Below are positions 23,222 through 32,261 of a stretch of 64,000 nucleotides of DNA, in pieces. Source of the stretch: Bacteroidales bacterium (GTDB taxonomy: Bacteria > Bacteroidota > Bacteroidia > Bacteroidales > GCA-2748055). The notes beneath the pieces were generated by a model, which was given only the letters and a program-made list of their open reading frames with translations, was not told the DNA's origin and did no database searches. Position 1 is the first letter of the stretch. Each line of letters begins with the position of its first letter. The position numbers and the translations under genes are program-made. The DNA lies in the NCBI GenBank assembly GCA_029210725.1, contig JARGFM010000007.1:62001-126000 (forward strand). The letters are read 5' to 3'.

Positions 23222-24565
23222 CTATAACAGATTACTGGCCAGATCGGCCAGGTAGCTCCTTTCTCCTTTAACCAGGTGAACATGGGCAAAAATATCCTGT
23301 CCCTTCATGCGATCGGCCAGATAGGTGAGCCCGTTGGATTTAGTATCCAGGTAGGGTGAATCGATTTGTTGTATATCCCCGGTGAAGACCATTTTTGTTC
23401 CCTCTCCTGCCCGGGTAATAATGGTCTTAACCTCATGGGGAGTCAGATTCTGGGCCTCATCCACAATAAAGAAGACCCTGGACAGGCTTCGGCCCCGGAT
23501 ATAGGCCAACGGGGTTATCAACAGCTTCTCGGTCTGCAACATTTCTTCGATGCGACTGTATTCTTTGCTCTGAAGCTTAAACTTCTGCTTGATCACCGAG
23601 AGGTTATCAAAGAGGGGTTGCATATAAGGACCGATTTTTTCACCTACATCCCCGGGAAGGTAACCGATATCGCGGTTACCAAGCGGAACAATCGGCCTGG
23701 CCAGGAAGATCTGCGTATACATTTTCCGCTGGTGTATGGCTGCTGCAAGAGCAAGCAGGGTTTTCCCCGTGCCCGCTTTCCCTGTCAGGGCAACCAGTTG
23801 TACTTCAGGCCGGAGAAGCGCATCCAGGGCGAAAGTCTGCTCCGCGTTACGCGGATCAATGCCATAAGTCCTGGTCTTCTCCACACGGTTCACCATTTTA
23901 TTAAAGGGATCGTAATGCCCCAATCCACTTTTGGAATTGTTCTTAAAGATAAAATACTGGTGAGCCAGGGGTTGCTTTGTGAGACCGAAACGCTTCACCG
24001 GAACACCCTCCGTGGACTCATACATATCGGAGATTACCGTGTCGTCGCTTACCTCGCTTGATTTTACATTCTCGAAAATATCATCGATATTCTGCACCAT
24101 ATCGTTGTGATAGTCCTGTGCCATGATCCCCAGCGATTTGGCCTTCATTCTCAGGTTGATATCCTTGGTGATCAGGATCACGGGCCTGGCCGATCCGTTC
24201 TTCTGGTGCAGGTAATCGGCGATGGCCAGTATCCGGTGGTCGGGTGTGTTTTCGGGGAAGGAAGCGGTAAGCTGACCGGAGGGTTTCTGGCCGGTGCAGA
24301 TACTCAGTTTACCCTTTCCCCTGCCCAGCGATAATCCGCCGTTAAACAGTTTATCCCCACTGAGTTTATCCAGCTCCCTGGTAAATTCCCGGGCATGAAA
24401 ATTGATAATATCGTTGCCCTTTTTAAAGCGGTCCAACTCCTCCAGAACTGTAATGGGTACTACGATATCGTGCTCATCGAAGTTATGGATGCATTTGTAG
24501 TCGTGGAGCAGGACGTTGGTATCCAGAACGAAGATTTTACGAATTTTTTTCTCAGCAGTTGCCAT
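23222..24565 (-). CDS. PIN-domain/PhoH-family ATPase (PhoH2 type)
   Basis: A protein of 447 residues with two domains. Residues 1-150 are a PIN ribonuclease domain (KIFVLDTNVLLHD, later VILITKDINLRMKA). The second half is a PhoH ATPase with Walker A LTGKAGTGKTLLALAAA and Walker B FFIVDEAQNLTPHEVKTII. Proteins of this PhoH2 architecture have RNA-unwinding and RNA-cleaving activity in mycobacteria. No toxin-antitoxin partner is seen upstream; the opposite neighbour is a nitroreductase transcribed away with a 155-bp gap. Confidence 0.92.
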   Translation of the reverse strand: MATAEKKIRKIFVLDTNVLLHDYKCIHNFDEHDIVVPITVLEELDRFKKGNDIINFHAREFTRELDKLSGDKLFNGGLSLGRGKGKLSICTGQKPSGQLTASFPENTPDHRILAIADYLHQKNGSARPVILITKDINLRMKAKSLGIMAQDYHNDMVQNIDDIFENVKSSEVSDDTVISDMYESTEGVPVKRFGLTKQPLAHQYFIFKNNSKSGLGHYDPFNKMVNRVEKTRTYGIDPRNAEQTFALDALLRPEVQLVALTGKAGTGKTLLALAAAIHQRKMYTQIFLARPIVPLGNRDIGYLPGDVGEKIGPYMQPLFDNLSVIKQKFKLQSKEYSRIEEMLQTEKLLITPLAYIRGRSLSRVFFIVDEAQNLTPHEVKTIITRAGEGTKMVFTGDIQQIDSPYLDTKSNGLTYLADRMKGQDIFAHVHLVKGERSYLADLASNLL

Positions 24566-24720
24566 ATTTCCCCTCTCATTACACTAACTTTACTTCAGTT
24601 GAGATTCATCTGAAGTTATTATTGTATCTGGCTTCAAAAATAGGTTTTTTTGCCCCTGCCGGGGCATCAAATTATTCACATTGAACCAAGTTTTACACAC
24701 AGTTATGAACCGCTGCTGAG

Positions 24721-25251
24721 ATGGAAAAACTGGACTATATACTGGATAGAAGAAGCATCCGCCGCTTTACCGGCAGGAAGATTGAAAGAAGTGAGATAAA
24801 AGCCCTTCTTACTGCTGCTATGTATGCCCCTTCGGCCGTCAACAGGCAACCCTGGCATTTTGTGGTCATCGATGAGCCCCGCCTGATGGAAAAGATCATG
24901 GAGATCCACCCCCATGCCCGCATGCTGCAAAGCGCTTCCCATGCCCTGGTGGTCTGCGGCGACGAGCAGCTGCAGCACGACGACGGATACGGGGTGGTAG
25001 ACTGCGGTGCAGCCACTCAAAACATCCTGCTGGCGGCCCATACACTGGGCCTGGGTGCATGCTGGGTGGGACTTCATCCCAGGGAAGAGAGAAAGCGGTC
25101 TTTCTCCAGGCTGCTGCAACTTCCCTCCCATGTCTTCCCCTTTGCCATGGTTGCCCTGGGATATCCGGAAGAACAAAAACCAAGGCCGGAACGTTTTCAT
25201 GCTGAAAAAGTAAAATACAACAGCTGGGACTCAGCCTATTTCCAGGAATGA
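24721..25251 (+). CDS. Nitroreductase-family FMN oxidoreductase
   Basis: A protein of 176 residues. It shows the nitroreductase opening LDYILDRRSIRRFTGRKIER, the FMN-contact segment AAMYAPSAVNRQPWHFVVI, and late GACWVGLHP and VALGYPEEQ segments. The family uses FMN and NAD(P)H to reduce nitro, quinone or related compounds. Its substrate is not predictable. The stop overlaps the start of folC by 4 bp. Confidence 0.9.
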   Translation: MEKLDYILDRRSIRRFTGRKIERSEIKALLTAAMYAPSAVNRQPWHFVVIDEPRLMEKIMEIHPHARMLQSASHALVVCGDEQLQHDDGYGVVDCGAATQNILLAAHTLGLGACWVGLHPREERKRSFSRLLQLPSHVFPFAMVALGYPEEQKPRPERFHAEKVKYNSWDSAYFQE

Positions 25252-26549
25252 CCTACCAGGAAGCCATAGAATTTCTTTTCACTTCCCTGCCCATGTATCA
25301 GCGACTGGGCAAAGCGGCCTATAAAGACAATCTGGACAACACCCATAAACTGGATCAGGCCCTGGGGCATCCTCACCTTTCCTATCCCACCATCCACGTG
25401 GCAGGAACAAATGGCAAGGGATCGGTGAGCCATATGATCGCATCGGTCCTGCAGGCTTCCGGGTTAAAAACCGGTCTCTACACTTCGCCCCACCTGCTTG
25501 ATTTCAGGGAGCGGATCCGGATCAACGGCCGGTGCATTCCCGAAAATGAGGTCACCGGCTTTGTCTCGGTGAACCAGGAGACCATCCGGAAGATCGAACC
25601 CTCCTTCTTTGAGATGACCGTAGCCATGGCTTTTGACTATTTCGCCAGGGAGCAGGTGGATGTGGCAGTGATCGAGACCGGACTGGGCGGCAGGCTGGAC
25701 TCCACCAATATCATTACACCCGTCCTTTCCGTGATCACCAATATCTCCATGGATCATACAGAATTCCTGGGAACTCATCCCACCTCCATCGCCAGGGAAA
25801 AAGGGGGGATCATCAAGGAAAAAGTGCCGCTGATCATTGGGCGGGCCGAGTCGCCCACAGAGGAGGTATTGCTCTCCATGGCCAGGGAACGGAAGGCGGA
25901 GGTTACCTGTGCCAACCGGATCTACGAACCGCGGTTCAGGACTCTGAATAAGGATGGCAGCATGCAGCTCCGGATCGGAAAACCCATCAATGCCAGCCTG
26001 AGAACCATTAGCTGCGATCTGACCGGCGAGTACCAGCAGGAGAATATTATCACCGCACTTACAGCCCTCGAACGGCTACAGAAGCTGGACTGGAAGATCA
26101 GCGAAGCTCATTACCGGGAAGGATTCGCCTCGGTCACAAGCTCGACAGGGATCAAAGGCAGGTGGCAAACCATAGGCTACAACCCCAGAACAATCTGCGA
26201 TACAGCTCATAACGTGGACGGAATCGCAACGGTGATCCGGCAGATCAAAGAGCTCCCGTGGCTCAGGCTCCATATGGTCTGGGGCATGGTTAGCGGTAAA
26301 GATCTGGATATGATTCTCCCCCTCCTCCCCGAAGAAGCTACCTACTATTTCACTCCTTCCTCCGTGCCAAGGTCCATGGATGCCCTGGAGCTCTCCCGGC
26401 GGGCACGGGAATTTGGTCTGAAAGGAAATCACTATTCAAAGGTGACAGAGGCCTTCGGAGCCGCGAAAACAGCGGCCGGCGTCAATGATTTGATCTTCAT
26501 CGGGGGAAGTACCTTCGTGGTGGCGGACCTGCTGTTAATGAAAATTTAA
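25248..26549 (+). CDS. folC: Folylpolyglutamate synthase / dihydrofolate synthase
   Basis: A 433-residue Mur-ligase-type enzyme. Features in order: VAGTNGKGSVSHMIASVL (P-loop), TSPHLLDFRERIRING, DVAVIETGLGGRLDSTNII and the C-terminal DTAHNVDG ligase segment. These identify FolC, which adds glutamate to dihydropteroate and to folates. It is translationally coupled to the nitroreductase gene and followed by an inositol-phosphatase-family gene after a short gap. Confidence 0.94.
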   Translation: MTYQEAIEFLFTSLPMYQRLGKAAYKDNLDNTHKLDQALGHPHLSYPTIHVAGTNGKGSVSHMIASVLQASGLKTGLYTSPHLLDFRERIRINGRCIPENEVTGFVSVNQETIRKIEPSFFEMTVAMAFDYFAREQVDVAVIETGLGGRLDSTNIITPVLSVITNISMDHTEFLGTHPTSIAREKGGIIKEKVPLIIGRAESPTEEVLLSMARERKAEVTCANRIYEPRFRTLNKDGSMQLRIGKPINASLRTISCDLTGEYQQENIITALTALERLQKLDWKISEAHYREGFASVTSSTGIKGRWQTIGYNPRTICDTAHNVDGIATVIRQIKELPWLRLHMVWGMVSGKDLDMILPLLPEEATYYFTPSSVPRSMDALELSRRAREFGLKGNHYSKVTEAFGAAKTAAGVNDLIFIGGSTFVVADLLLMKI

Positions 26550-26583
26550 CTTACTTTGCCTCGCAAATCAGTGGGTGAGTCCT

Positions 26584-27381
26584 ATGCCATATAAAGAGAT
26601 ATGCTTCAGTGCCATGGAGGCGGTCAAAAAGGCAGCTGCCTATGTCAGGGAGCAGCACGAAAACCGGGCGGATCTGACCATTGAAGTGAAGGGAAGACAG
26701 AATTTTGTCACTGAAGTGGATAAAAAGGCCGAAGAGATCCTGGTATCGGAACTTTCGGATTTGCTGCCCGAGGCGGGATTCATCGCCGAAGAAGGGACGG
26801 CCAGCAGGCAGGGGGACAGGTACAACTGGGTGATCGACCCCGTCGATGGTACCACCAACTTTATTCATGGCGTTTTCCCTTTTGCCATAAGCTTGGGACT
26901 CACCGAGTACGGGGAAGTGGTAGCCGGGATCATTTACGAATTTGGCCTGGATGAATTCTTTTATGCCTGGAAAAACGGAGGAGCCTGGCTCAATGGATCC
27001 CCGGTCCGGGTAAGTGCGGTGGACCTGGTGGATCAGGCGCTTATAGCCACAGGTTTCCCCTATACCAATTTCAAGTACCTGGAGCAATTTATGCGGAGCA
27101 TGGAGCACTTCATGAAAAACTCTCACGGGCTCCGGCGACTGGGTTCCGCGGCCACGGACATGGCCTATGTGGCCTGTGGCCGTTACGACGCTTTCTACGA
27201 GTACGGGCTCCATCCCTGGGATGTGGCCGCCGGCATCCTCCTGGTCAAAGAAGCCGGCGGGGTGGCCTCCGACTTCACGGGCCAGGGGGATCCGCTGTTC
27301 GGGGAACATCTTGTTTGCAGCAACCAAAAGATATTCAAAGAGTTCCAGTCGGTCATCCAGAAAATTATGCTGTCGCCATGA
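26584..27381 (+). CDS. Inositol-monophosphatase family protein
   Basis: About 265 residues from the ATG at 26584 (an upstream GTG is also possible). Metal-binding motifs of the family are present: the first Glu in GFIAEEGT, then NWVIDPVDGTTNFIHG, and the C-terminal HPWDVAAGILLVKEAGG. The family removes phosphate from myo-inositol phosphate, histidinol phosphate, fructose bisphosphate or adenosine bisphosphate. The length and motif spacing favour the SuhB/IMPase branch. The ATGA overlap with the next glycosyltransferase gene shows coupling. Confidence 0.9.
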   Translation: MPYKEICFSAMEAVKKAAAYVREQHENRADLTIEVKGRQNFVTEVDKKAEEILVSELSDLLPEAGFIAEEGTASRQGDRYNWVIDPVDGTTNFIHGVFPFAISLGLTEYGEVVAGIIYEFGLDEFFYAWKNGGAWLNGSPVRVSAVDLVDQALIATGFPYTNFKYLEQFMRSMEHFMKNSHGLRRLGSAATDMAYVACGRYDAFYEYGLHPWDVAAGILLVKEAGGVASDFTGQGDPLFGEHLVCSNQKIFKEFQSVIQKIMLSP

Positions 27382-28415
27382 AATTAGTATCCATTGTTAT
27401 CCTGAACTGGAACGGAAAAAGATACCTGGAACAGTTTTTACCGGCTCTGGTGCAGCATTCTTCTTATCCCGGGGCCGAGATCGTTGTGGCCGATAATGGT
27501 TCGGACGACGGCTCCCTCTCCTTCCTGAACAAAGAGTATCCCGCCATCCGGATCATCGAACTGGGGAAGAACTTCGGATTCAGCGGGGGATATAACCGGG
27601 CGCTGGAGCAGGTCGATGCCAGCTACGTGCTTCTGCTGAACTCCGATATTGAGGTCACCGAAGGCTGGCTGGAACCATTGCTGGAGCAGATGCAAGGGGA
27701 TTCGTCCGTGGCAGCCTGTACCCCCAAGATCCTGGATTTCAAACGAAAAACCTTTTTTGAATACGCCGGCGCTGCAGGCGGGTATCTGGACAGGTACGGC
27801 TACCCCTTCTGCCGGGGACGCATCTTCGACCACCTGGAGGAGGACCGTGGCCAGTATAACCATGCCAGCGATATATTCTGGGGGTCCGGTGCCTGCCTGA
27901 TGATCCGGACAAATCTGTACAGAGAATCGGGGGGACTGGATGAACAGTTTTTTGCCCATATGGAGGAGATCGATCTCTGCTGGAGGCTCCAGCGGATGGG
28001 GTACCGGATCCGTTTTGTTCCCTCCTCCCGCGTATACCACGTGGGCGGAGCCACCCTTCAGCGGGAAAATCCTTTCAAAACCTTCCTCAATTTCAGAAAT
28101 AACCTGCTTCTGCTCTATAAAAACCTTCCCGCCCAGGGCCGGGGCAGAACGCTTTTTATCAGGATGGTCCTGGATGGCATTTCGGCCCTCCGCTTCCTGT
28201 TCCGGGGAGCATTCAAAGACTTCGGGGCCGTAGTTCGGGCTCATCTGGCCTTTTATGGGATGAAATCTTCCTATAAAGGGATGAAAAACAAGAACAAATA
28301 CAAGGAAAATCGCGTTATTGTTAGCGGAATCTATCCGGGTAGCATCGTGCTGGACTTTTTCCTGAAAAACAAAAGAAAATTTAGTGATCTGGACCAGCAG
28401 TTCAGATCCCTTTAA
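27378..28415 (+). CDS. Family 2 glycosyltransferase
   Basis: About 345 residues from the ATG that overlaps the previous stop. The GT-A fold shows VSIVILNWNGKRYLEQFLPA, VVADNGSDDGS, LLLNSDIEV (DxD-type nucleotide-sugar site) and FFAHMEEIDLCWRLQRMGYR, all usual for rhamnosyl- or mannosyl-type GT2 enzymes of cell-envelope glycans. The C-terminal 80 residues are basic and amphipathic, suggesting membrane association. The sugar and acceptor are unknown. Confidence 0.9.
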   Translation: MKLVSIVILNWNGKRYLEQFLPALVQHSSYPGAEIVVADNGSDDGSLSFLNKEYPAIRIIELGKNFGFSGGYNRALEQVDASYVLLLNSDIEVTEGWLEPLLEQMQGDSSVAACTPKILDFKRKTFFEYAGAAGGYLDRYGYPFCRGRIFDHLEEDRGQYNHASDIFWGSGACLMIRTNLYRESGGLDEQFFAHMEEIDLCWRLQRMGYRIRFVPSSRVYHVGGATLQRENPFKTFLNFRNNLLLLYKNLPAQGRGRTLFIRMVLDGISALRFLFRGAFKDFGAVVRAHLAFYGMKSSYKGMKNKNKYKENRVIVSGIYPGSIVLDFFLKNKRKFSDLDQQFRSL

Positions 28416-28456
28416 CCTGCAGAACTGCTTCCAGATAAAACGAATAAAATGACTTG

Positions 28457-30172
28457 ATGGACGCTTATAAAAAATACATACCGGAAGAAGTTACCAATCT
28501 TCCCCTGATGCTGAAAAACAGTGTAAAACTCTATCCGTCCCGTCCGGCCCTGACCAGCGTGGATGGCACCTCCTATAGCTATGAGGAGCTGGACGTCGCG
28601 TCTCAGCATGTGGCCGTGATGTTGAAAAGCGCCGGTGTCAGCAATGGTGACAACGTGGCTATCCTGGCCGAGAACAATCCCCACTGGGGAATCGCCTATT
28701 TTGGCACCCTGATCTGCGGGGCAACCACCGTGCCCATCCTTCCCGATTTCCAGGCCTCCGAAGTGCGTCCCATCCTGGAGCATGCCGCGGTAAAAACAGT
28801 GTTTATTTCCGGAAAACTGATCTCCCGGCTGAACGAGGGACTGCCTCCGACCGTGGAGATGGTGATTAATACGGACGATTTTCAGCTGCTGAGTATTCAG
28901 AAAGGGGTGGTTTCAGATGCTTCAGGAAAACCGGGTAAATTAAAAAAACTGAAGGAAGAGACCAGGATTTCAGCAGGACAGAAAGGCTTTTATGAGGCTG
29001 AAGGAGAGGCGCTGGCATCCATCATCTATACTTCGGGAACTACCGGGCGCTCCAAGGGAGTGATGCTGACCCACACCAATATTCTGAGCAACGCGGTGCA
29101 ATCGGGCACCGTCCACCAGGTGGTGTACGAGGATCGCTTTCTCTCCGTACTGCCGCTGGCACATACCTATGAATGTACCATTGGCATGATGGTTCCGCTG
29201 CTCAACGGAGCTTTGGTCCAATACATCGACAAGGCCCCTACCGCTGCCGTGCTGGGTCCGGTATTGAAAAAGCTGAAACCGACCACCATGCTGACGGTTC
29301 CGTTGATTATTGAAAAAATTTACCGCTCCACCATCAAACCCAAACTTACCAAGTCGGCCCCCATGCGCCTGCTTATGAAATTCGGGCCCACCCGGAAGTT
29401 GCTCTCCAGAGCGGCCGCCTCCAAGCTAATGGCTTTCTTTGGCGGAGAGCTGCGTTTCTTTGGCGTAGGGGGCGCTCCCCTGGCTCCTGACGTGGAAAAG
29501 TTCCTTCTGGAAGGTGGTTTTCCCTATGCCATCGGCTACGGACTTACCGAAACATCGCCCTTGGTGGCGGGATTTAGTCCCGCCAATGCGGTCTTCCATT
29601 CGGTCGGGAAAGCGATGGAAGGGGTGACTGTCCGGATTGAAAATCCCGATCCTGTTACCAAAGAGGGTGAAATTGTGGTACGTGGCTCCAATGTTATGAA
29701 GGGCTACTATAAGGATGAAGAGAAGACCCGCGAAGTATTCACAAAGGATGGATATTTCCGCACGGGCGATCTGGGCATCATCGATAGCAAGGGTATTATC
29801 TATATCAAGGGACGTTCCAAAAATATGATCCTGGGCCCCAATGGCGAGAATATCTATCCGGAGGAGATCGAAGCGGTACTCAACAGCAGGGAGATTGTCA
29901 GTGAATCACTGGTTATGGAATACAAAGGAAAACTGACAGCCAGGGTGCACCTGAAGATGGATGCACTTGAGGAGCAGCTTCATCACCTGAAAGAGAATGC
30001 GGGTGAATTTCAGAAGCAACTTCAGAAAAAAGTCGACGAGGTGCTGAACGAGCTGAGGAACCATGTCAACCAGCATGTAGCCCGAAACTCAAAACTGCAC
30101 ATGATCATACAGCAGGTGAAACCCTTCGAAAAGACTGCCACTCAAAAGATCAAAAGATTCCTTTACAAATAG
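28457..30172 (+). CDS. Long-chain fatty-acid--CoA ligase (AMP-binding)
   Basis: About 571 residues. AMP-binding motifs: SIIYTSGTTGRSKGVMLTH (P-loop), GYGLTETSPLV, and the adenylation-end motif FRTGDLGIIDSKGIIYIKGR with the catalytic-Lys region near the C-terminus (TATQKIKRFLYK). This resembles the long-chain acyl-CoA synthetases of Bacteroidota that lack a carrier domain. A helical insertion near residue 500 (HHLKENAGEFQKQLQKKVDE) looks like a coiled coil. The ATG at 28457 was preferred to the TTG one codon earlier. Confidence 0.9.
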   Translation: MDAYKKYIPEEVTNLPLMLKNSVKLYPSRPALTSVDGTSYSYEELDVASQHVAVMLKSAGVSNGDNVAILAENNPHWGIAYFGTLICGATTVPILPDFQASEVRPILEHAAVKTVFISGKLISRLNEGLPPTVEMVINTDDFQLLSIQKGVVSDASGKPGKLKKLKEETRISAGQKGFYEAEGEALASIIYTSGTTGRSKGVMLTHTNILSNAVQSGTVHQVVYEDRFLSVLPLAHTYECTIGMMVPLLNGALVQYIDKAPTAAVLGPVLKKLKPTTMLTVPLIIEKIYRSTIKPKLTKSAPMRLLMKFGPTRKLLSRAAASKLMAFFGGELRFFGVGGAPLAPDVEKFLLEGGFPYAIGYGLTETSPLVAGFSPANAVFHSVGKAMEGVTVRIENPDPVTKEGEIVVRGSNVMKGYYKDEEKTREVFTKDGYFRTGDLGIIDSKGIIYIKGRSKNMILGPNGENIYPEEIEAVLNSREIVSESLVMEYKGKLTARVHLKMDALEEQLHHLKENAGEFQKQLQKKVDEVLNELRNHVNQHVARNSKLHMIIQQVKPFEKTATQKIKRFLYK

Positions 30173-30178
30173 AACTTT

Positions 30179-30850
30179 CTATACCGTTGAGAGCAGATTA
30201 TCGAGGTTTTCAAAGCGGGTCTGATAATCGTCCATGGATCGCCGAATCAGATCCATGGCCTCTTCCCTCCCATAGACGTGGGTAATCTCCACGTCGGCAG
30301 GATTACCCGGCAGGTCCTTATAGGTTAGAAAATAGTGTCTGAGCCTGTTGACCACCTTTGGAGGCAGATCCGATACATCCCGGTAATCCTCGTAAAGTGC
30401 ATCGTTATTCATCACGGCGATTAACTTGTCATCGGCCTGGTTATTGTCGATCATCCGGAATCCGCCTATGGGGCGGGCCCTGACCAGGATATCCCCGTGA
30501 GAGATCTGTTTTTCGGTCAGCACACAGATATCCAGGGGATCCGAATCGCCCACAATCATCTCATTCCCGGTCTTTTCCCGGCTAAGCTCTGCCACCCGCT
30601 CACCACTGAAGGTCTGTGGAATAAAGCCATAGAGGGCAGGAACAGAATTGGAGTATTTCTGGGGCCGGTCGATTTTCAGATAGCCCGAGACCTTGTCCAC
30701 CTCATACTTTACCGTATCGGTGGGTACCATTTCAATAAAGCTTATCACAAGCTCGGGGGCATCCGGCCCGATCTCCACTCCGTGCCAGGGATGACTCTTG
30801 TAACGCAGTCCCATCAGCTTTCCGATGGGATCCATCAATTTGTTCGCCAT
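30179..30850 (-). CDS. ppa: Inorganic pyrophosphatase
   Basis: A soluble family I pyrophosphatase of about 223 residues. The signature DSDPLDICVL supplies the metal-binding Asp residues, and KVSGYLKIDRPQKYSN and YGFIPQTF fit the active-site region. It drives biosynthesis by removing pyrophosphate. The start at MANKLMDP (30850) agrees with the usual Bacteroidota N-terminus; an upstream in-frame ATG would add nine unusual residues. Confidence 0.93.
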   Translation of the reverse strand: MANKLMDPIGKLMGLRYKSHPWHGVEIGPDAPELVISFIEMVPTDTVKYEVDKVSGYLKIDRPQKYSNSVPALYGFIPQTFSGERVAELSREKTGNEMIVGDSDPLDICVLTEKQISHGDILVRARPIGGFRMIDNNQADDKLIAVMNNDALYEDYRDVSDLPPKVVNRLRHYFLTYKDLPGNPADVEITHVYGREEAMDLIRRSMDDYQTRFENLDNLLSTV

Positions 30851-30887
30851 AATAGTATTTGTTTGCCTGCCATGCAAGCCTCGTTCC

Positions 30888-32189
30888 TTATTCGGTAAGC
30901 AGTGATCTCAAAGCTTCCAGTTCCATAACCCGGCTCCCTTTTAGCAGGATATGATATCCTTCGGGTCTCTCCTGCCTGAGACTTTCCTCCAGTTCACTTC
31001 TCCTGCGAAAAACAGACAGCTTGCCGGAAGGTTCACCCGCTTCGTAAAAATTTGGTCCCACCAGCAACACCCGGTCCACCTTCAGGGTAGCAATCCACCT
31101 CAGCAAATCCTGGTGTTCGGACAGGGAGGCCTCACCCAGCTCAGCCATATCTCCCAGGATGAGCATCACCGGAGAGGTGGCAAACTCCAGCAGCCCCCCG
31201 ATGGCCTCCCTCATGCTGCTGGGATTTGCATTGTAGGAATCCAGAATCACCTGGTTTCGCCCCCCTTCAAGCATCTGGGATCTTTGATTTTCAGGGATAT
31301 AAGCCGAAATGGAATCTGCAATGGCAGCTCCCGGGATTCCAAAATATAAACCGGTACCTGCTGCATAAAGGATGTTCTGCAGGTTGTAAGCCCCCACCAG
31401 CCGGGTAGAGAAGGAGTAGATCTGATCCCCGATCACCAGTTCCACTTCCAGAAAGGGGTTCTGCTTCACCAGCTTCACCTCCACAGGCAACTCTCCGCCT
31501 GGAGCAATCACTCTGCGCTTCACACCCATCTCCTCCGCCCGGCGGATCAGGTCCTTGTCTCCACCATCGATAATGGCATCCCCCCCGTGTCCGGCCAGGT
31601 AGGAATAGAGCTCACTCTTGGCATCAAGAACCCCCTGCAGGGAACCAAAGCCCTCCAGATGCGCCTTGCCCACATTGGTAATCAATCCGACATCCGGAGC
31701 TGCAATCCTGGCCAGTTGTGCAATCTCTCCCGGATGATTGGCCCCCATCTCCACAATGGCCAGCTCCTCCCTGTCCAGTGTAAGCAGTGTAAGCGGCACA
31801 CCGATATGATTATTCAGATTACCCCGGGTGGCTATCAGGCTATAGCCCTTCGACAGCACGGAAGCCAGGAGCTCCTTCGTTGTTGTTTTCCCGTTGCTGC
31901 CTGTAATGGCTACCAAGCGGGGTGCACGATGCTTTCGATGGTACCAGGCCAGTTTCTGAAGCTCCAGAAGAACAGATGGCACCAGCAAAACCCGGTCCGA
32001 TCCTTCTAAATCATCCCGCTCCGTGACGGCCAGCCTGCACCCCTTACTCAGTGCCTCTTTCACAAAAATATTCCCGTCAAACTGCTCCCCCCGGAGTGCA
32101 AAGAAGATAGATCCTTCGGGATTCCTGCGAGTATCGGTACATATACCCGTGGATTCAAGAAACGCCTTATAAATGTTCTCTGTGGACAT
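30888..32189 (-). CDS. murF: UDP-N-acetylmuramoyl-tripeptide--D-Ala-D-Ala ligase
   Basis: A Mur ligase of about 433 residues. The N-terminal substrate domain has ICTDTRRNPEGSIFFALRGE, the central domain the P-loop AITGSNGKTTTKELLASVL and IVEMGANHPGEIAQLARIA, and the C-terminal domain DSYNANPSSMREAIGGL and LILGDMAELGE. These are specific to MurF, which adds D-Ala-D-Ala in peptidoglycan synthesis. The start at 32189 matches family length; it lies just after the terminator of gldJ. The adjacent murF-gldJ order is familiar from other Bacteroidota. Confidence 0.95.
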   Translation of the reverse strand: MSTENIYKAFLESTGICTDTRRNPEGSIFFALRGEQFDGNIFVKEALSKGCRLAVTERDDLEGSDRVLLVPSVLLELQKLAWYHRKHRAPRLVAITGSNGKTTTKELLASVLSKGYSLIATRGNLNNHIGVPLTLLTLDREELAIVEMGANHPGEIAQLARIAAPDVGLITNVGKAHLEGFGSLQGVLDAKSELYSYLAGHGGDAIIDGGDKDLIRRAEEMGVKRRVIAPGGELPVEVKLVKQNPFLEVELVIGDQIYSFSTRLVGAYNLQNILYAAGTGLYFGIPGAAIADSISAYIPENQRSQMLEGGRNQVILDSYNANPSSMREAIGGLLEFATSPVMLILGDMAELGEASLSEHQDLLRWIATLKVDRVLLVGPNFYEAGEPSGKLSVFRRRSELEESLRQERPEGYHILLKGSRVMELEALRSLLTE

Positions 32190-32203
32190 CTTGTTGTGAT
32201 CAT

Positions 32204-32239
32204 AAAAACGGGGGCTGCTTTTCGAAAAAACAGCCCCCG
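32204..32239 (-). terminator. Intrinsic terminator after gldJ
   Basis: Read on the minus strand, a 9-bp GC-rich stem (cgggggctg / cagcccccg) is followed, one base later, by TTTTT. It follows the gldJ stop by about 22 bp and ends 14 bp before the murF start codon. Confidence 0.85.
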
Positions 32240-32261
32240 GATCTCTTTGATTCAAGTATCT

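Noticed and set aside
24651-24666. Palindrome tgcccctgccggggca as a terminator
   Set aside because: It lies between two diverging genes, so neither transcript would end there, and no T-run follows in the right orientation.
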